Positions 23,301 through 38,300 of a DNA stretch of 41,913 nt are shown here, piece by piece. This DNA comes from Candidatus Woesearchaeota archaeon. GTDB lineage: Archaea; Nanobdellota; Nanobdellia; Woesearchaeales; JACPBV01. The position numbers were made by a program, and so were the translations under genes. The notes below the pieces were generated by a model that was not told the DNA's origin, ran no database searches, and saw only the letters and a list, made by a program, of their open reading frames with translations. Where the stretch lies: positions 1-41,913 of the forward strand of contig JAHWHQ010000010.1 of NCBI GenBank assembly GCA_019323195.1, given 5' to 3'. Each line of letters starts with the position of its first letter. Positions within the stretch are counted from its first letter, which is position 1.

Positions 23301-26300
23301 CGGATATCGCCAATTTTCACGCCACAGACATACATTTCAGGAACGGCACTGGATTATGCAGCTCACCGCTCATCAACCTTACATCTGCCGGATGGCAGAG
23401 GGTAGAATTTGACATATCTGGAATAACAGGAGACTGCAATAAGAGCAGGATAGATTCTGTGAGAATATCTTTTAATGATATCAACGATGCAGATACTGGC
23501 TCAGGAAACATAGTGGTTGACGAAGCCTATCTAAGGAACATCAGCGGATTCATCTCTTTCGCATCAGAAACAGGCTGGTACAACATCTCATCAGCAGGTG
23601 TTGGGACATCAGTGGCATGGAGGATATACGCAAACGACAGCTCAGGAAACATAAACAGCACAGCTATAATGAATTTCGTTATAGAGGACACCATAAACCC
23701 CTCTGTTGAAAGCCTGCAGGATAACCCTGACCCGGTAAATATCTACAGCTTCATCAACATATCTGCAGTTGTAACGGACAATACAGCTGTGGACACTGTC
23801 CTTATAGAAGTAGAGGAGCCTGACAGCTCAAAGACAAACTACACCACAAAAAACTCCCAGGATACATACTTTAACGCCAGCATAAACACGACACAGATGG
23901 GTTACCACACATATAGAATCTATGCAAACGACAGTTATGGAAATATGAACAGCTCCCAGACAGGGACATTCACTGTTAAAAACCAGGACATGTATAATGT
24001 GGAGTACATGGCAGAAAGCGATTCATATGCCTCAGAAGAGTCAGCTGACATGAACTACGGCTCTTCTGAAGAGCTAGTCTCCGGCGAGAATGAGAGCAAG
24101 ATTACAGAGATCCTGGTTAAATTCAGCGTGGACATCCCGGAAGAGGCAAACATAACAAACGCAAACCTCAGCCTGTACTTCTACAACTCCACGATAAGCC
24201 CCTCTGACGCGCTTAACCTGAGCGCAAGAAGGGTCACAGGCAGCTGGGATGAGCTTTCTGTAACATGGAACTCAAAGCCAGGCTATGTATCATCCTCCTC
24301 TGATGAGGCCAACCTGACAGAGGCATACGGCTGGGTTGGATGGAATGTTACAGGCATAGTCCGGCTCTGGGTCAACGGCAGCGCTGCAGACTGGGGCTTT
24401 GCCATTGTTCCTGGCAATAAGTCTGCCAATGCAAGCAAGCATTTCCGCAGCAAGGAATACTCCAACCAAAGCCTAAGGCCTGTTCTTGAGGTGGATTACA
24501 GCTACCACCATGACCTAAGCTGGTCCGGCCAGTCCCAAAGCATTGCGACTGCAGGCCAGATAGTCAACCTGACTGCCATGTGGTCTGACGACTCCGCATT
24601 AGACAGCTTCTGGCTCTCTACAAACGAGACAGGTACATGGCAGAACTACACTGCAAGGGAGTTCGGCCATACATTAAGCCACATGATCGACGTAGACAGC
24701 TTCAGCAAAGCCAAGAACAACGACCTGGCATCCATAGATTTATACCCTGCAAACGAGGCCTATGTAAGGCAGGGGATGAACATCAGCTATGTCTACGGAA
24801 ACGAGACAGGAAACGACAAGGTAAGCATAATAAGGTTCTTCTCCCCTATAGACATAACAGGATATGGCAGGGTAGTCTACTTTGTAAAGCCTGATACCGC
24901 AGATTTCCACGCCACAGACATACATTTAAGGAACGGCTCTGGATTATGCAGCTCGCCAAACTTCAACCTCACGTCTGCAGGATGGCAGAAGATAGAGTTC
25001 AACATATCCGACATAACAGGTACCTGCAATAAGAGTGAGATCGATTCTGTAAGAATAGGCTTCAATGACATTAACAATTCAGATACAGGTTCAGGCAGCA
25101 TACTGGTCGACGAAGCCTATCTGAGGAACAGCACAGGATTCAGCTCTTTTGAATCAGCGATAAGCTGGTACAACATATCTTCAGCAGGTATTGGGACATC
25201 AGTGGCATGGAGGATATACGCAAATGATTCATCAGGAAAGACAAGGCATACGAACGCAATGGTCTTTACCCTGGCAGAAGGGCCGAAAGAGTACGTAAGA
25301 AACCTCCCTATAAGCATCTACGGTGAAGACACGCACAGCGATCCTGAGGATGAGATCGCCAACTATAAGGAAAGCGAAACATTAGACCTTATCCATAGTC
25401 CTGACGGCTCAGGAATGATCTACATAGAATTCTCAGATGTGAACTTCAGCAGGCTTTTCAATGCCTCAACAGTTGAAACAGCGCAATTGATGCTGCGCTT
25501 CACAGACTCCACCAATGCTAATGCTGTAAATATAAGCCTGTACAGGATCAACAGCAGCTGGAACGCATCCAACATAACTTACGGTGATTATGGAAAGAAT
25601 CCAACAATTATACCTGCTCCTGTTGATGTTGTAATGAACCTTACAGACAATTACGGCATCAAGACATGGAACATAAGCTCACTTGTAAAGGGATGGGCTA
25701 ACAGAAGCTATGATAACTATGGCGTGGCGCTGAACATATCAGGAGCAGAAGGATATACAACCAAGAAGTTCAGAAGCACTGAATATGTAGTTTCTATAGG
25801 AAAGGTAAGAAGGCCGAAGCTGCACATAGTCTACTACGATTTTGAGAACCCTTCTGTAAACATATCTATCAAAGATGCGCTTAATGATAATATAAGCTCA
25901 GTAATAGAATTTCTTGACCCTGGCGGAAGCATGGTCCTTACAGTAGAGGATGACCCTGAACCTACCACTATCCCCGCTGATGTGTACGATATCAGGATAA
26001 CCACAGAAGACAATGTTGTTGAGAGCATATTATTCAAGGATGTGAATATAAGTGAAGACATACCGAGGATAGTCCATATTGATGATCCGTCCGATAACCA
26101 GGGGTATGAAGAGCTGTATGCTATTGATCCTGCAGGATTAAATTTCACCAGCGCCAATGTCACGATAAAAAACGCAACTGCCTCAAGCTTATATAAATGC
26201 GCTGACTGGAACTTCACGACACGGGCCTGCATGGGAACATGGAAAAAGCTCATGGACATAACCCCCGGCCGGCCCTACAGCTTTAATATCACCGCGCAGG

Positions 26301-29300
26301 ACCCGGGCTTTGCAGAAACAGGAGTTTCCTCCATCAACTCGAACAAGTCAACATACCATATAAACGAGACAGCAAAGATAATAATGGTTATCCTGGACAC
26401 AGAAGGCTACCTGGCATATAATGCAAGCTTAACCCTTAACATCACCAGCCCTGACAGCATAATAACAAAATACTCAACAGGCAGCGGAGAGATAACCGAA
26501 ACAGAGGTAGGCATCTATGAGTCTGTCTACAATAAGACCTCGCTGGAAGGCAACTACAGCATGCTTGTTAAGGCTGTTGGAGACGGCGTAAACAGCACAC
26601 TCCTCTCAGAATTCCTAGTCAAGGAATACTATGAATTCGACATCCTGCGCCATACTCCTGTAACGATAGATCCATGGAGGGAGGTTGTCAACTCAAGCAT
26701 AAAGCTGATTTCCTACACCAGTTCCACTGAATTCAACTTTTCAGAGGTATTGCCTGTAAATTTCACAGTACTGTACAGGGGAAACGCGACCGAGACTATT
26801 AGCGGAGATAAGATAATCCTGAAATGGTCTAACCTCTCAAACAACTCTGTAATAAATTACATAGCATTGCCTCCCTTCATAACACCTGACCTGTACGAGC
26901 TTGGCCCTGCTTATGTGGATTATGCTTCCTCAAGGTATTATGAGGCAAGGCCCTGGTATCTCGCGATAGACCCTCTTGAAGGGGGAGGCTCAAAAGAGCA
27001 GATTTGCTATGATGACGCGCATCAGGTCGTTCCATGCCCCCAGGGAGGCGCCTTTACGCCGCTTGCCTCAGACTGCAGCTATGACGGCTGCCCATACCAT
27101 TATATGAGCGCAACAGGCTGCTCTGACAACTACATCGAATTCCACTTTGGCGACATAGGGATTCCAGGAAACGGCACTGTTATGAACGCAAGCGTAACGT
27201 TGGAATACTCTGATGAGTCCGGAAAGGCCTTTGACAATGATGTCTATTGCTATAATGGAACCGGCTTCATAAAGATAGCTGACGCAGTAAACCACACAGG
27301 CTCAGACGGAACAGAAACATACAACTTATCTAACCCTTCATGCTACAATACCCTGGCAAGGGCAAATGACATAAGGATAAGGTTCTGCAGGGCATCTGGA
27401 GATTCCGGAAGGGTTTACATTGACAGGGCCTTTGTAAATGCCTCGTATGTAGAGGGGACTGGCTGGCGCAGCCCTTCTGCAACAGGTGATGATTACAGCC
27501 TCTGGCTCGACCCGGAAAATGCATATGAAAGCGATGGCCTTAACACGATAGAAAACGCTGCCGGAGAGGCGCAGGACTGGTACGATTTCAGCTTTAATGT
27601 TCCAGCAGGGGTTACGATAGACGGCATTGAGGTTAAGGTAAAAGCAAAGGTGCCTACCCCTGACAACAGCAGCGCAGGCATTGAGCTGTCATGGGACGGC
27701 GGTGCAGGTTATACGTCATCCGGCTACAGCCTGGGAACTGACTCAACAAGTTACGTAATTCTAAGCTCCGGCGGATCAAGCAATACATGGGGCAGGAGCT
27801 GGTCAGGCTCTGAGTTCAGCGATGATAGCTTCAGGCTAAGGCTTAACAAGACAGGACCTTCCATAAGCCTGCTCATAGACCATATCCAGGCAAAGGCCTA
27901 TTTCTCAGACAACCTCCCCCCTTACATCAATATGTCCATCAATAATACCTCCCCGCAAAGATATGACGTTGTCAATATAACTGCCGATATAAGCGATAAC
28001 ATCGAGCTTGTCAGCTGCCTTTTCAGGATGAACGGCACCTCTGACGGCTCCTTTGTAAACATCTCCAAAGAGCTGTCAGGAACATCCTCCCAGTGCAGCC
28101 AGAACTTTACCATTGACGCAGCAAAAGGCTCTTACATCAACTTTACAGTTATCGTCAACGACACAAGCAGCAATACAAACCAGAGCTCGCTGTTCATAAC
28201 CGTCCAGAATTCCCCGCCTCCAACCGCAACTATATTATACCCTGCGCCTAATATGTACACGAGTAAGCAGCCTCTTGACCTGAACATAACCTACCCTGCA
28301 GAAGATGACGGCGACAGCATCACAATATACTGGTATGTTAACGGCATATTAAACCAGACAACCCCTGCAAACACGACACTTAATGCATCTGACGGATATT
28401 ACATCCTTAACGCAAGCCTTTATGACGGCTATAATTTCTCATCAAATTCCTCTGTGAACTTCACATTAGACACCACCCCCCCGAATATCACGCTTTACCT
28501 TGACAAGACAAACAACCAGCTCATATATGAAACTATAGTGAACATAACAGCCAACCTGTCTGACAGGTTTGGCCTTAGCCTTGGGCAGATAATAGTCAAT
28601 GACACAGGCTCAGAAAGGGTCTTTAATTTCAGCATAAGCGGAGCATCTGCGCAGATATCACAGAACATAACGATAAGCTGCCCTGAAGGATGTGTCATTA
28701 ACTTCTCTGCAAGGGCCTATGACCTTGCAAACAACTCCAGGACAAACTCAACCCTTAAAACAGTGGTAAAAGACAGGCCTGTTCATGCTGTTAACATCAG
28801 CAAAAATGACTCAGGCATTTACCAGCACGAGCATGTCCTCTTTAATGCAACATGGAACAGCTCAAGCAGCCTGCATTACTACATATTCTCGACCAACCAG
28901 TCAGGTGGATGGCTCAATACAACCCCCCGGCTTTTCACAGGGGATAACGTATCTTCAAACATAAGCATCATCACTGCAGAGCCGGGAACAGTTGTCGGCT
29001 GGCAGTTTTATGCAAACAACACGGTTGGAAACTCAAGCAACACAAGCCTTCAGGCATTTACCGTTGGCGGCGTTATCTGGAACCAGAGTAACCTAAACCT
29101 TGGCAGCACGCAAAAAGAAAGGCCTGCCCTTACAAAAAACGCCAGGCTGATAGGATACCTAAACAACTCCAATGCCAGGGTAAGCTGCTATGAAGGGGCA
29201 TGCAGCATTATAACAAGCAATTTTACATCACAGGATATAAATGACACCTCCACCAATGTCAAGTTCAGCTGCTCCTCCTCAGAAGCAGGCATCCATAATG

Positions 29301-32300
29301 CCATGTTCAGCGTAAATTCAACAGAAGATGTCTATAACCACAACATATCAGTAACCTGCTCTATAAGCAGCCTCTGCGCTCCGCTATGCCCGACAAACAC
29401 CGTTGGAGAGAGCGGAAATACCACATTATCCGCTTCCACGACCCAGCTTGATGTTGACCTAAGCAGGCAGTATGACCTAAGCAAGGCATTCCTGATTGCA
29501 AGGCATCATGCAGCTGCAGCATCAACCACCAGCGATACCCCTCCTGAAGAGCACAGGGCAACAATACGCTTCCTTGATAATGACACGGTCAGGATCGAGC
29601 GTTATGACCACAACAGCAGGCCTTCAAGAGCAACATGGTCTATCCTCCAGTCAGACAATATTGACGTTATCCCTTTCTATAACTTATGGTCTGACGATGA
29701 CATCGATGATGATGTCGCAATAAGCCCAGCATTGCCCGCTGATTACCAGACAAGATGCTTTGTCGAGAACATGAGGAATACCAGGATCCAGTCCGCGGAT
29801 ATAGACTGCATGGCAGCAGGCGATGTTATGTCAAACATAACATCTACCACTGCCCTCAACCTAAAAAGGTATTCAAGCGTTGAGATCTCAGGCTGCTCAG
29901 GCCTTGATTCAGGTGAGACAAGGGGATTTATCGTATGCTTCAATGACAATACGACCGTGCAGGCAGGATCATTCTCAGCAAGCATCCAGTGCAGGACCGA
30001 GACCCTCGCAAAGCCTGTCAATACCTCCAGCTCATGGGTGCTGTTCTCATTCAGGGCAGATGATGACGGCCTAACCCAGACTAGCCTCAGCGCAAACCTG
30101 ACAAGCGAGACCGAGGTAGAGTTCTGCCAGGACAGTACAACATCCAACCCAGCAACCATCTCTGTCCAGTTCTATGTTGTCTCGTTTGACAACAGCACAG
30201 GCAGCCTTGTTGAGAGGCAGGGCGGCTCTGTTGCTGACGTTATATTGCAGCAGGATTGGGACTTCTCAGGGAACTATGACCATAATGAGACATTAGCTGT
30301 CTGCTATGAGGGCTACATAGGGGATGCAGGAAACAATTACCCAAGAAACTGGTGGACAGCCCATTGGCTTGATGCAAACACTATAAGGCAGGACAGGGGA
30401 AGAGCAGGAGGTCCTGGAGATAGCACCGATGCCAGCTGCCAGGCAGTACAATGGCCTTCTATCTTATCTTATGAGACAGGCTCAGATGCATTAAATCCTA
30501 TAATAACAGTAGGTTCAAACAATACAGCTCCCATATTCAATGAAACAATCAACATCACCGCCAATGTCAGTGATGAGACCGGCCTAAGCCGCTGCGTTTT
30601 TATCGCCAACCATACCGGCTCAGATATAACAAAAACTGTAGGGGGTGTAAGCGGCCAATGCAGCCAGAACTTCACGATCAACCTTACAAGAGGTGCTGTA
30701 ATAAACTTCACTGTTATCGTCAACGACACAAGCAGCAATAAGAACCAATCAAGCCTTCTTATTACAGTAGCAAACACGCCGCCAACAGCTCCGGTATTGA
30801 CTATACCCTCTGGAAACATTTCCGGAGACGAGATCACCCTAACATGGCTGAATGGGACTGATGCTGACAACGATCCCCTTACCCACACCATATATATATC
30901 CGGCTCCGGGGATTTCAGCACCATAAACCAGTCCTCTGTTGAGGATGACCAGAACTATACAACTACAGGGCTGACCAATGGCGTATGGTACTGGAAGGTT
31001 AATGTAACTGATTCCGAAAGCGGAGCAGAGAGCGAAACAAGAAACTTTACTATTGATGAGACCCCTCCTGACATAACCCTGATTACGCCATTGAATGAAA
31101 GTTTTGATGATGACGGCATGATAAGCTATACATTCAATGTAAGCGACTTATATAGTGTCGCAAACTGCTCCCTCTATTATATTGATTCCGGCATATCAAT
31201 CCTCATAGCTGTTAACACCTCTGTTAATGAGAGCGTAACACAGGAATTCATCAAGACTATCGATGACGACGATGTTATTGACTGGTTTGTGAACTGCTCT
31301 GATATTTTAGGACTGGTAGGAAGTTCCGGCACCCTGAGGGTCACTGTTGACATGACAGACCCTTCTGTTGAATTGGATTTCCCCGGAAACAATTCCTTTG
31401 ACAGTGATGGCGCTATAGAGATGGAATATACTCCGACAGACACGTATCTTGATGCATGCCGGCTTTATACAAACCTCTCCGGGGTATGGGCGGTCAATCA
31501 GACAGAAGATGATCCGGACTCAGGCTCGCTGAACATTTTCAACTCTATTTCCAATGCAGACGGCTCCTATATATGGAATGTCCTGTGCAACGACTCTGCC
31601 GGCAATATTGACTGGGGTGACAGCAACTTCACAATAAACATAGACACCAAAAACCCAGGAATAAACCTCACATCCCCTACCCCTCCAAACAACACCAACC
31701 AGACAACAATAAGGTCCATGACCGTCAATGCAACCCACTTCGATGTAAATCCTGAGATTATAGCCCTTTATCTTAACGGGATCCAGAACCAGTCAAAATA
31801 CTGGACCGGGCATTACACTAACTTCACGTTAAGCAGCATTCCTGACGGCAGCCATACATATTATGTCTTCATAAGGGATGATGCCGGCAACTTCAACGCC
31901 ACAGAAACAAGAACAGTAAATATTGACCTTACCCCCCCTGTAATATACCCGGAATCTCCTGATAATAACTCCTACCTTAATAGCAGCAATATTACCCTTA
32001 GATATAACAGTTCAGACGCATTCCCCATAAAAAACTGCTCTCTCATAATAAACGGAGCAATAAACCAGACCAATGCCAGTATAACAAGGGACATATCACA
32101 GAACTTTACATTAAATAATCTGAACAACACCTACAGCTGGCAGGTTAACTGCACCGATATATACGGCCACACAAATAAAAGCGAAACCAGGGTATTAAAC
32201 ATAGACCTGAATACCCCCTTGATATCTAATGAGTCAGTTAATGACACCTCTGTATCTGTCCAGGACTTTGTCTGCCTGAATGTTACTGTCACAGACAACT

Positions 32301-35300
32301 TCATTGTTGACACTGTTCTAGCTGAGATAGATGTCTCCCCGCCAGGCTCTGACGAGGTTGTTGAGCTTCTGGATGACGGTCTTGGCTGTGACAAGGCAGC
32401 ATCAGACAATGTATATTCCAGGGAATACCAGAACATGTATGTATGGGGCACTAAGTCAGCATATTATTGGAACAGAACCGTCGCAAATGACTCCGCAGGA
32501 AACATAAAAATAACCACGCCCAACCTAAAGTGGAATGTCTCTGCTGCAGCCCTCCTTGTTGCCGCTGTTGGGCCTGTTAATTATGTTGTAAATGAAACGC
32601 CGCCTTCAAATAATGTCACCCTGTACTACAACATCTCATGTGCCGCTCCTGGCCCGCCCTGCGAGGACATAACGGCCTTTGTCCAGTACCACAAGGACGG
32701 TGTCTGGAGCTTCATAACCACAGAGACAACAGACCTTATAGGAGAAAAAGACAACGAGACAGTAACCCCAAACCCCCTGCCTGCAGGCTCTTCCTTTATC
32801 TCAAACTTCACTATAACGGCAGGAGAGAACACAGGAAACAATACATGGCTCATAAGATGCCTTGGCTTAGGCTCTAACACCGGCTTTAATATCATATCTG
32901 AAAACAGCACGATAAGGATAAATGACAGGCCTGTCGCAGCTCTCCATTACCCAACTAACGGCTCATGGATGGGAAGCTCTGTCATATTAAATGCCTCTGA
33001 CTCAGCAGATTCAGACGGAAATCTGACCAACTACATCTTTGAACTAGACAACAACTCAGGCTTTGAGTCGCCTTCTATACTGTGTGATATTGATAATACT
33101 GTTGACACTGCCTTAGCTTATGATGGCAACCTTACAGGCAGCTATACGCACCATAAGGGCAACTACACGAACGCAACATCAGATGACAGTTCCTACTGGG
33201 TTGTTGGATTAGACGGCTACGGCACCTCAGACGCCTATATGGTCCTTGAGTTCAACATAAGCGATTACTACATCTCAAACGAGTCGCTGAAGAACATGAG
33301 CTTTCCTACAAGGTACTGCCATTCCGGTGACGACCTCTCTATAGTCGGCTGCAATGGTGATGATGCTGACGGCTCAGCGCAGGGCTCGCAGGATGTTGAG
33401 CTGTATAACTACTCCAGCGGCTTATGGGTCGATATAGGAAACCTGTCCACTGCTGACGGCGGTTATGAGGTTGAGAGCATATTCTCAATCAACGCCTACC
33501 TCCCCCACTTCATAAACCATACCGGCAAGAATGTTAAGATAAGGTATGAGATGGACTATTACAATAACCTGGTAACAAAAGACAGCTTCCTTGTCTTGGA
33601 CTATGCCGGAGTAAACATAACCTATGACTCAGAAAAAGATTACTGCCTGTTCGATACTGCCCTCCAGGGCCAATGCACAGAAGAAAATTTCAACTGCTAC
33701 CTGAGGCTTAATGTCACAGACACAGAAGGCCTGAAGAATTCCACATTCATAACGATTGGGATAGACAATACCGGCCCTACAGTCGTCCTAGGCCTTCCTT
33801 CCAACAGGACAAACATATCCTCAGCCAGCTACACCATGAACGCAACACTGACTGATGCCGGCTCTGGCCCGGACACAGCATACTTTTTCTACAGGCAGGA
33901 TTCCGGCTCTGAATGGCAGTCAGCATGCCCTGAAGACGGAAGTTCTCCTTATGAATGCATCTGGGATACAAGCAGCCTGCAGGACGGTAATGGATATGCT
34001 GTAAGGGTTTACGGAACTGACACTGTAGGAAACACGGGCTATAATGACACACATTACAACATCACCCTGGACAGGTCAGGCCCTGTTATTTCCCTTGAAA
34101 GCCCTGCAAATGCCACATGGAGCATAAAAAACATTACCTTCCGCTATAACGTAACAGACGCTCACTCTACTGTATTGAACTGCAGCATGGTCATAAACAG
34201 CACGGTAAACTCCACCAACACCACTATCACAGAAGAAAAAAGCCTTAACTTCAGCATCAATAACTTCCCTGACAGCCATCACAGCTGGTATGTCAGCTGC
34301 ACAGATTACCTTGGAAATAGCAATTCCTCAGAGACAAGGATTATCAAGACAGACAGCACGCCTCCTACAGCAGTATTGAACCGTCCGCAGACCATGGAAA
34401 ATATCTCTGCATCAGCATTCAGGGTAAATGCAACTGTGACAGATTCCGGGATAGGCGTTAACAAAACAGTGTTCGAGTACAGGAGCAGCGACACAGGCTC
34501 CTGGACAAGGATATGCAGCAGCAGCATAGGCCTGGATGATCATTACAACTGCACCTGGAACACCGGAATCCTGGAAGAAGGAAGCGGATACCAGGTAAGG
34601 GTCTATGCCAATGACAGCCTTAGGCATACCAGCAATCTGGACAACGCTACAAACATCACCATAGACCGCACCCCTCCAGCCATATACCTGGAAGGCCCTG
34701 CAAACAACACCCAGGACGTTGACGGGGATAACCTATTGTTTGAGTATAACGTTACAGACACCCTGCTCGATGTTGTAAACTGCTCATTAATAACTAACGG
34801 AAAAATAAACCAGACAAATTCAACGATAACCCAGAGAACAGCACAAAACTTCAGCCTTTCAGGCATGCCTGATGGCAGCTATTTATGGAACATAAGCTGC
34901 ACAGACTCAGCAGGCAATAAAAACGTCTCAGAGACAAGGATCCTTGTCATAGCGGCCGATACAGGCACTCCCTCAATAACCCTGGTAAGCCCTGAAAACA
35001 ACAGCATCTACACAAAGAAAGACATTAATTTCAGGTTTAATGTAAGTGATGCCTTATCCGGGATAGCTAACTGCTCTGTTATAATTAACAATAAGACAAA
35101 CACCACCAACTCGTCCCTGATATCAGAAAGCTCCACAAACACAATAACAGTAAATAACGTCCCGGACGGCAATTATACATGGTCTGTCAACTGCACCGAC
35201 ACCTCCCCCAACCGCAACATAGGAGCCAGCACGACCTATAACCTCACAGTAAGGGAGACAACCACCATAATAGTAAACGTGACTGGTGATAAGCCCTCCT

Positions 35301-38300
35301 ATGAAAAAGGCGAGACAGCTGCCATAACTACCACAACAAAAGACAGCTTTGGCAGCTTTATCAATACATCGATAACAACCGACATAATAAGGGGAAACGC
35401 ATCGATGCACTGGTGGGACACTGCATGGAAGTCAAGAAAGCAGATATTCATAAACGAGACATCCGGGAGCAACAGGACCGATGCCCTTGTAAGGGTCAAT
35501 GTGACCGGCTTAGGCGGCTATATTAAAAATTGTGTCAATGAGACAAGGGTAATCTACAACGATTCAACAAAACTCATCCCTGTTACCGTAAATGTCCTCG
35601 ATGGCGACAACTCCACCTACTGCGACATAGTATTTGAAGCGAATGTTACCGGAGGCGTATCAAACCAAGGCAGCTATTACCTCTATTACAACAACTCTGA
35701 TGCAGACAACCCTGGCTATGATTTTCTTTCTGAGGAAGTAACAATACTTTATGAGGATTTTGAGGATGACTGGGAAACAACAACAGGAACATCCTGCGAC
35801 CCCACCCCTGACTGCAACCTGAAAGGAAACTTCAGCGACTGTGACTCAAACGGCGGAGATTACAGGTTCTGCGCAAGGGATGACCCAAGATTCGGGTCAT
35901 GGGCTTTCTGTATGGAAGACTGGGACACCCCCAATAATAACATGGGGATATGGCACACCTTCAGCGGCCTGGACAGCTGCGGCGATACCTGCTATGAGAT
36001 AAACGTCAGCTTCTGGTTCACTGCCTATTCGCTCGACGCAGGCGAGTACTGCGAGGTCATAGCTGATGACGACTCCCAAAGCGCTGTGCAGCTCTACAGG
36101 TGCTCGGACGGGGATGCAGACTGCGACCTTGAGGCGGATATGCCTCTTTCGGGCCAGTATATCTACAAGAATGTCTCATTAGTGGAAAAGGGCATAGGTA
36201 TTACAGGCTCAAACATAGAGATCCGCCTGATGGCTCAGCACAGCGCAACAGGGGACGAGTGCTTCTTTGACGACTTCAGCATCACCGGCTACAGAAGGTC
36301 AAGCCAGAACATAAGTACAAGAATAGGCAATACAGAAGAGCACATAGAACGGTTCCTCAACCAGACAGGCGTTGACGGCATATGGGTCTTAAGCTATGGC
36401 ACAAACATAAGCTACGGCAACTACTCTGCTGTATCCATCGCATACCACCCTGACTACCTTAATTCCACTGGTGATGCACAGTTTGAGATAACAGCAGACA
36501 CGACCCCTCCGTCAATTGCGCTGGACACAGCCAACAGGACATGGGAAAAGCAGGACATCACCCTCTACTATACCCCTGACGATACAGCCTCTGCAATAGT
36601 AAACTGCACCTTGATACTGAATAATAAGCGGAACATAACAAACAAGACAATAACAAAAGGCATCCTGAATAACTTCACCCTATACAGCCTGCCGCAAGGC
36701 GCATATACATGGACTGTCAACTGCACCGATGATGACGGCAACATAGGGACAAACACATCCCACAGGACATTCTACATAGATAACACAATGCCCTCAATAG
36801 GCCTAAACCTCCCTGTCCATCTGGAAAATTTTTCTGTTTCATTTGTCCGGTTCAACTTCACTGCAGAAGATAATATGGACACTAACCTGACATGCAGCCT
36901 AAAGATAGACAAAAAGGTCAATGTAAGCGGCATAGAAGCTGCCAACGGCTCTTACACGAACATAACTGTCCATGGCTTTAGTGACGGGATGCACAGATGG
37001 AACATAACATGCTGGGACAACGCAAGCAATATCAACACCAGCCTTTCAAGAAACTTTACCACAGACACAACACACCCTGTCATAGCCCTAAACTACCCTG
37101 CAAACAACAGCTGGGATAATGACGGCAGTATTCAGATGAACTACACACCCTCTGACACCAGCCTTAGATACTGCGAGCTGTGGGGCAATTTCTCAGGAAC
37201 ATGGCAGAAAAACCAGACCGACACAACACCAACCTCCTATGTAATGAACAACTTCAGCCCCATAACCCTAAATGAAGGCAGCTATGTCTGGAACGTCAAC
37301 TGCTCCGATTACGCCGGCAACTATAACTGGAGCATTGCCAACTACACCCTAAATGTTGACAGCACCTACCCAAAAATAAACCTCACATCTCCAACACCCA
37401 TAAATAATTCCAACCAGACCTTAACATCATTGACGATAAATGCAACCCATAATGAGACCAACCCATCAAATATAGTATTATTCTGGAATAACACCAAAAA
37501 CCAGACAAAATCATACCATGGCTCTTACACTAACTTCTCCCTAAGCAGCCTGGCTGACAGTGAATATACATATTACATCTGGATAAACGACTCTGCAGGC
37601 AACTACAACCAGACAGAGACAAGGACTATAAGGATTGACACTACCCCCCCTGTTGTAAGGCTTAAGGCCCCTGGAAACAAAACATGGAGAAACAACGATA
37701 CAAAAACTGTCTTGTTTGAATACAATGCAAGTGATGCATTATTAGCAATAGCCAACTGTTCCCTTATAATCAACAGCAGGATAAACCAGACAAACCGCAC
37801 AGTAAAAAAAAGAGCAACCCAAAACTTCACCCAGGCATTCCCTGAAGGAAACTACAACTGGAGCATCAACTGCTCTGATTCATTGAACAACCTAAACAGC
37901 TCAGAGACAAGGCTTGTTAAGGTTGATCTTGGCTTCCCTTCAATAAGCAAAGAAAGCATAAATACAACAGAAGAGATGTTCACCTACTTTGTCTGCCTAA
38001 ATGCCAGTATCCAGGATTCTGTTTCAGGCTCCAATTCCACCTGGGCCGAGATAAGGCTTCCTGACGGCTCTTACGAGAATGTTTCATTATATGACAATTC
38101 CGTAACAAGCTGCGATACTTCCAATGGCAACGGCGTCTATTCCTACAAGTACCAGCTCGGGAACATCGGCCAGTATAACTGGACAAGGACCTTTGCAAAC
38201 GACTCCGCAGGAAACATAAATTATACCATAACAGGAATACTTTTCAACAGTACAAGCATAGCATCCATGACCGTAAACATGACCTCGCCCCAATACAGCC

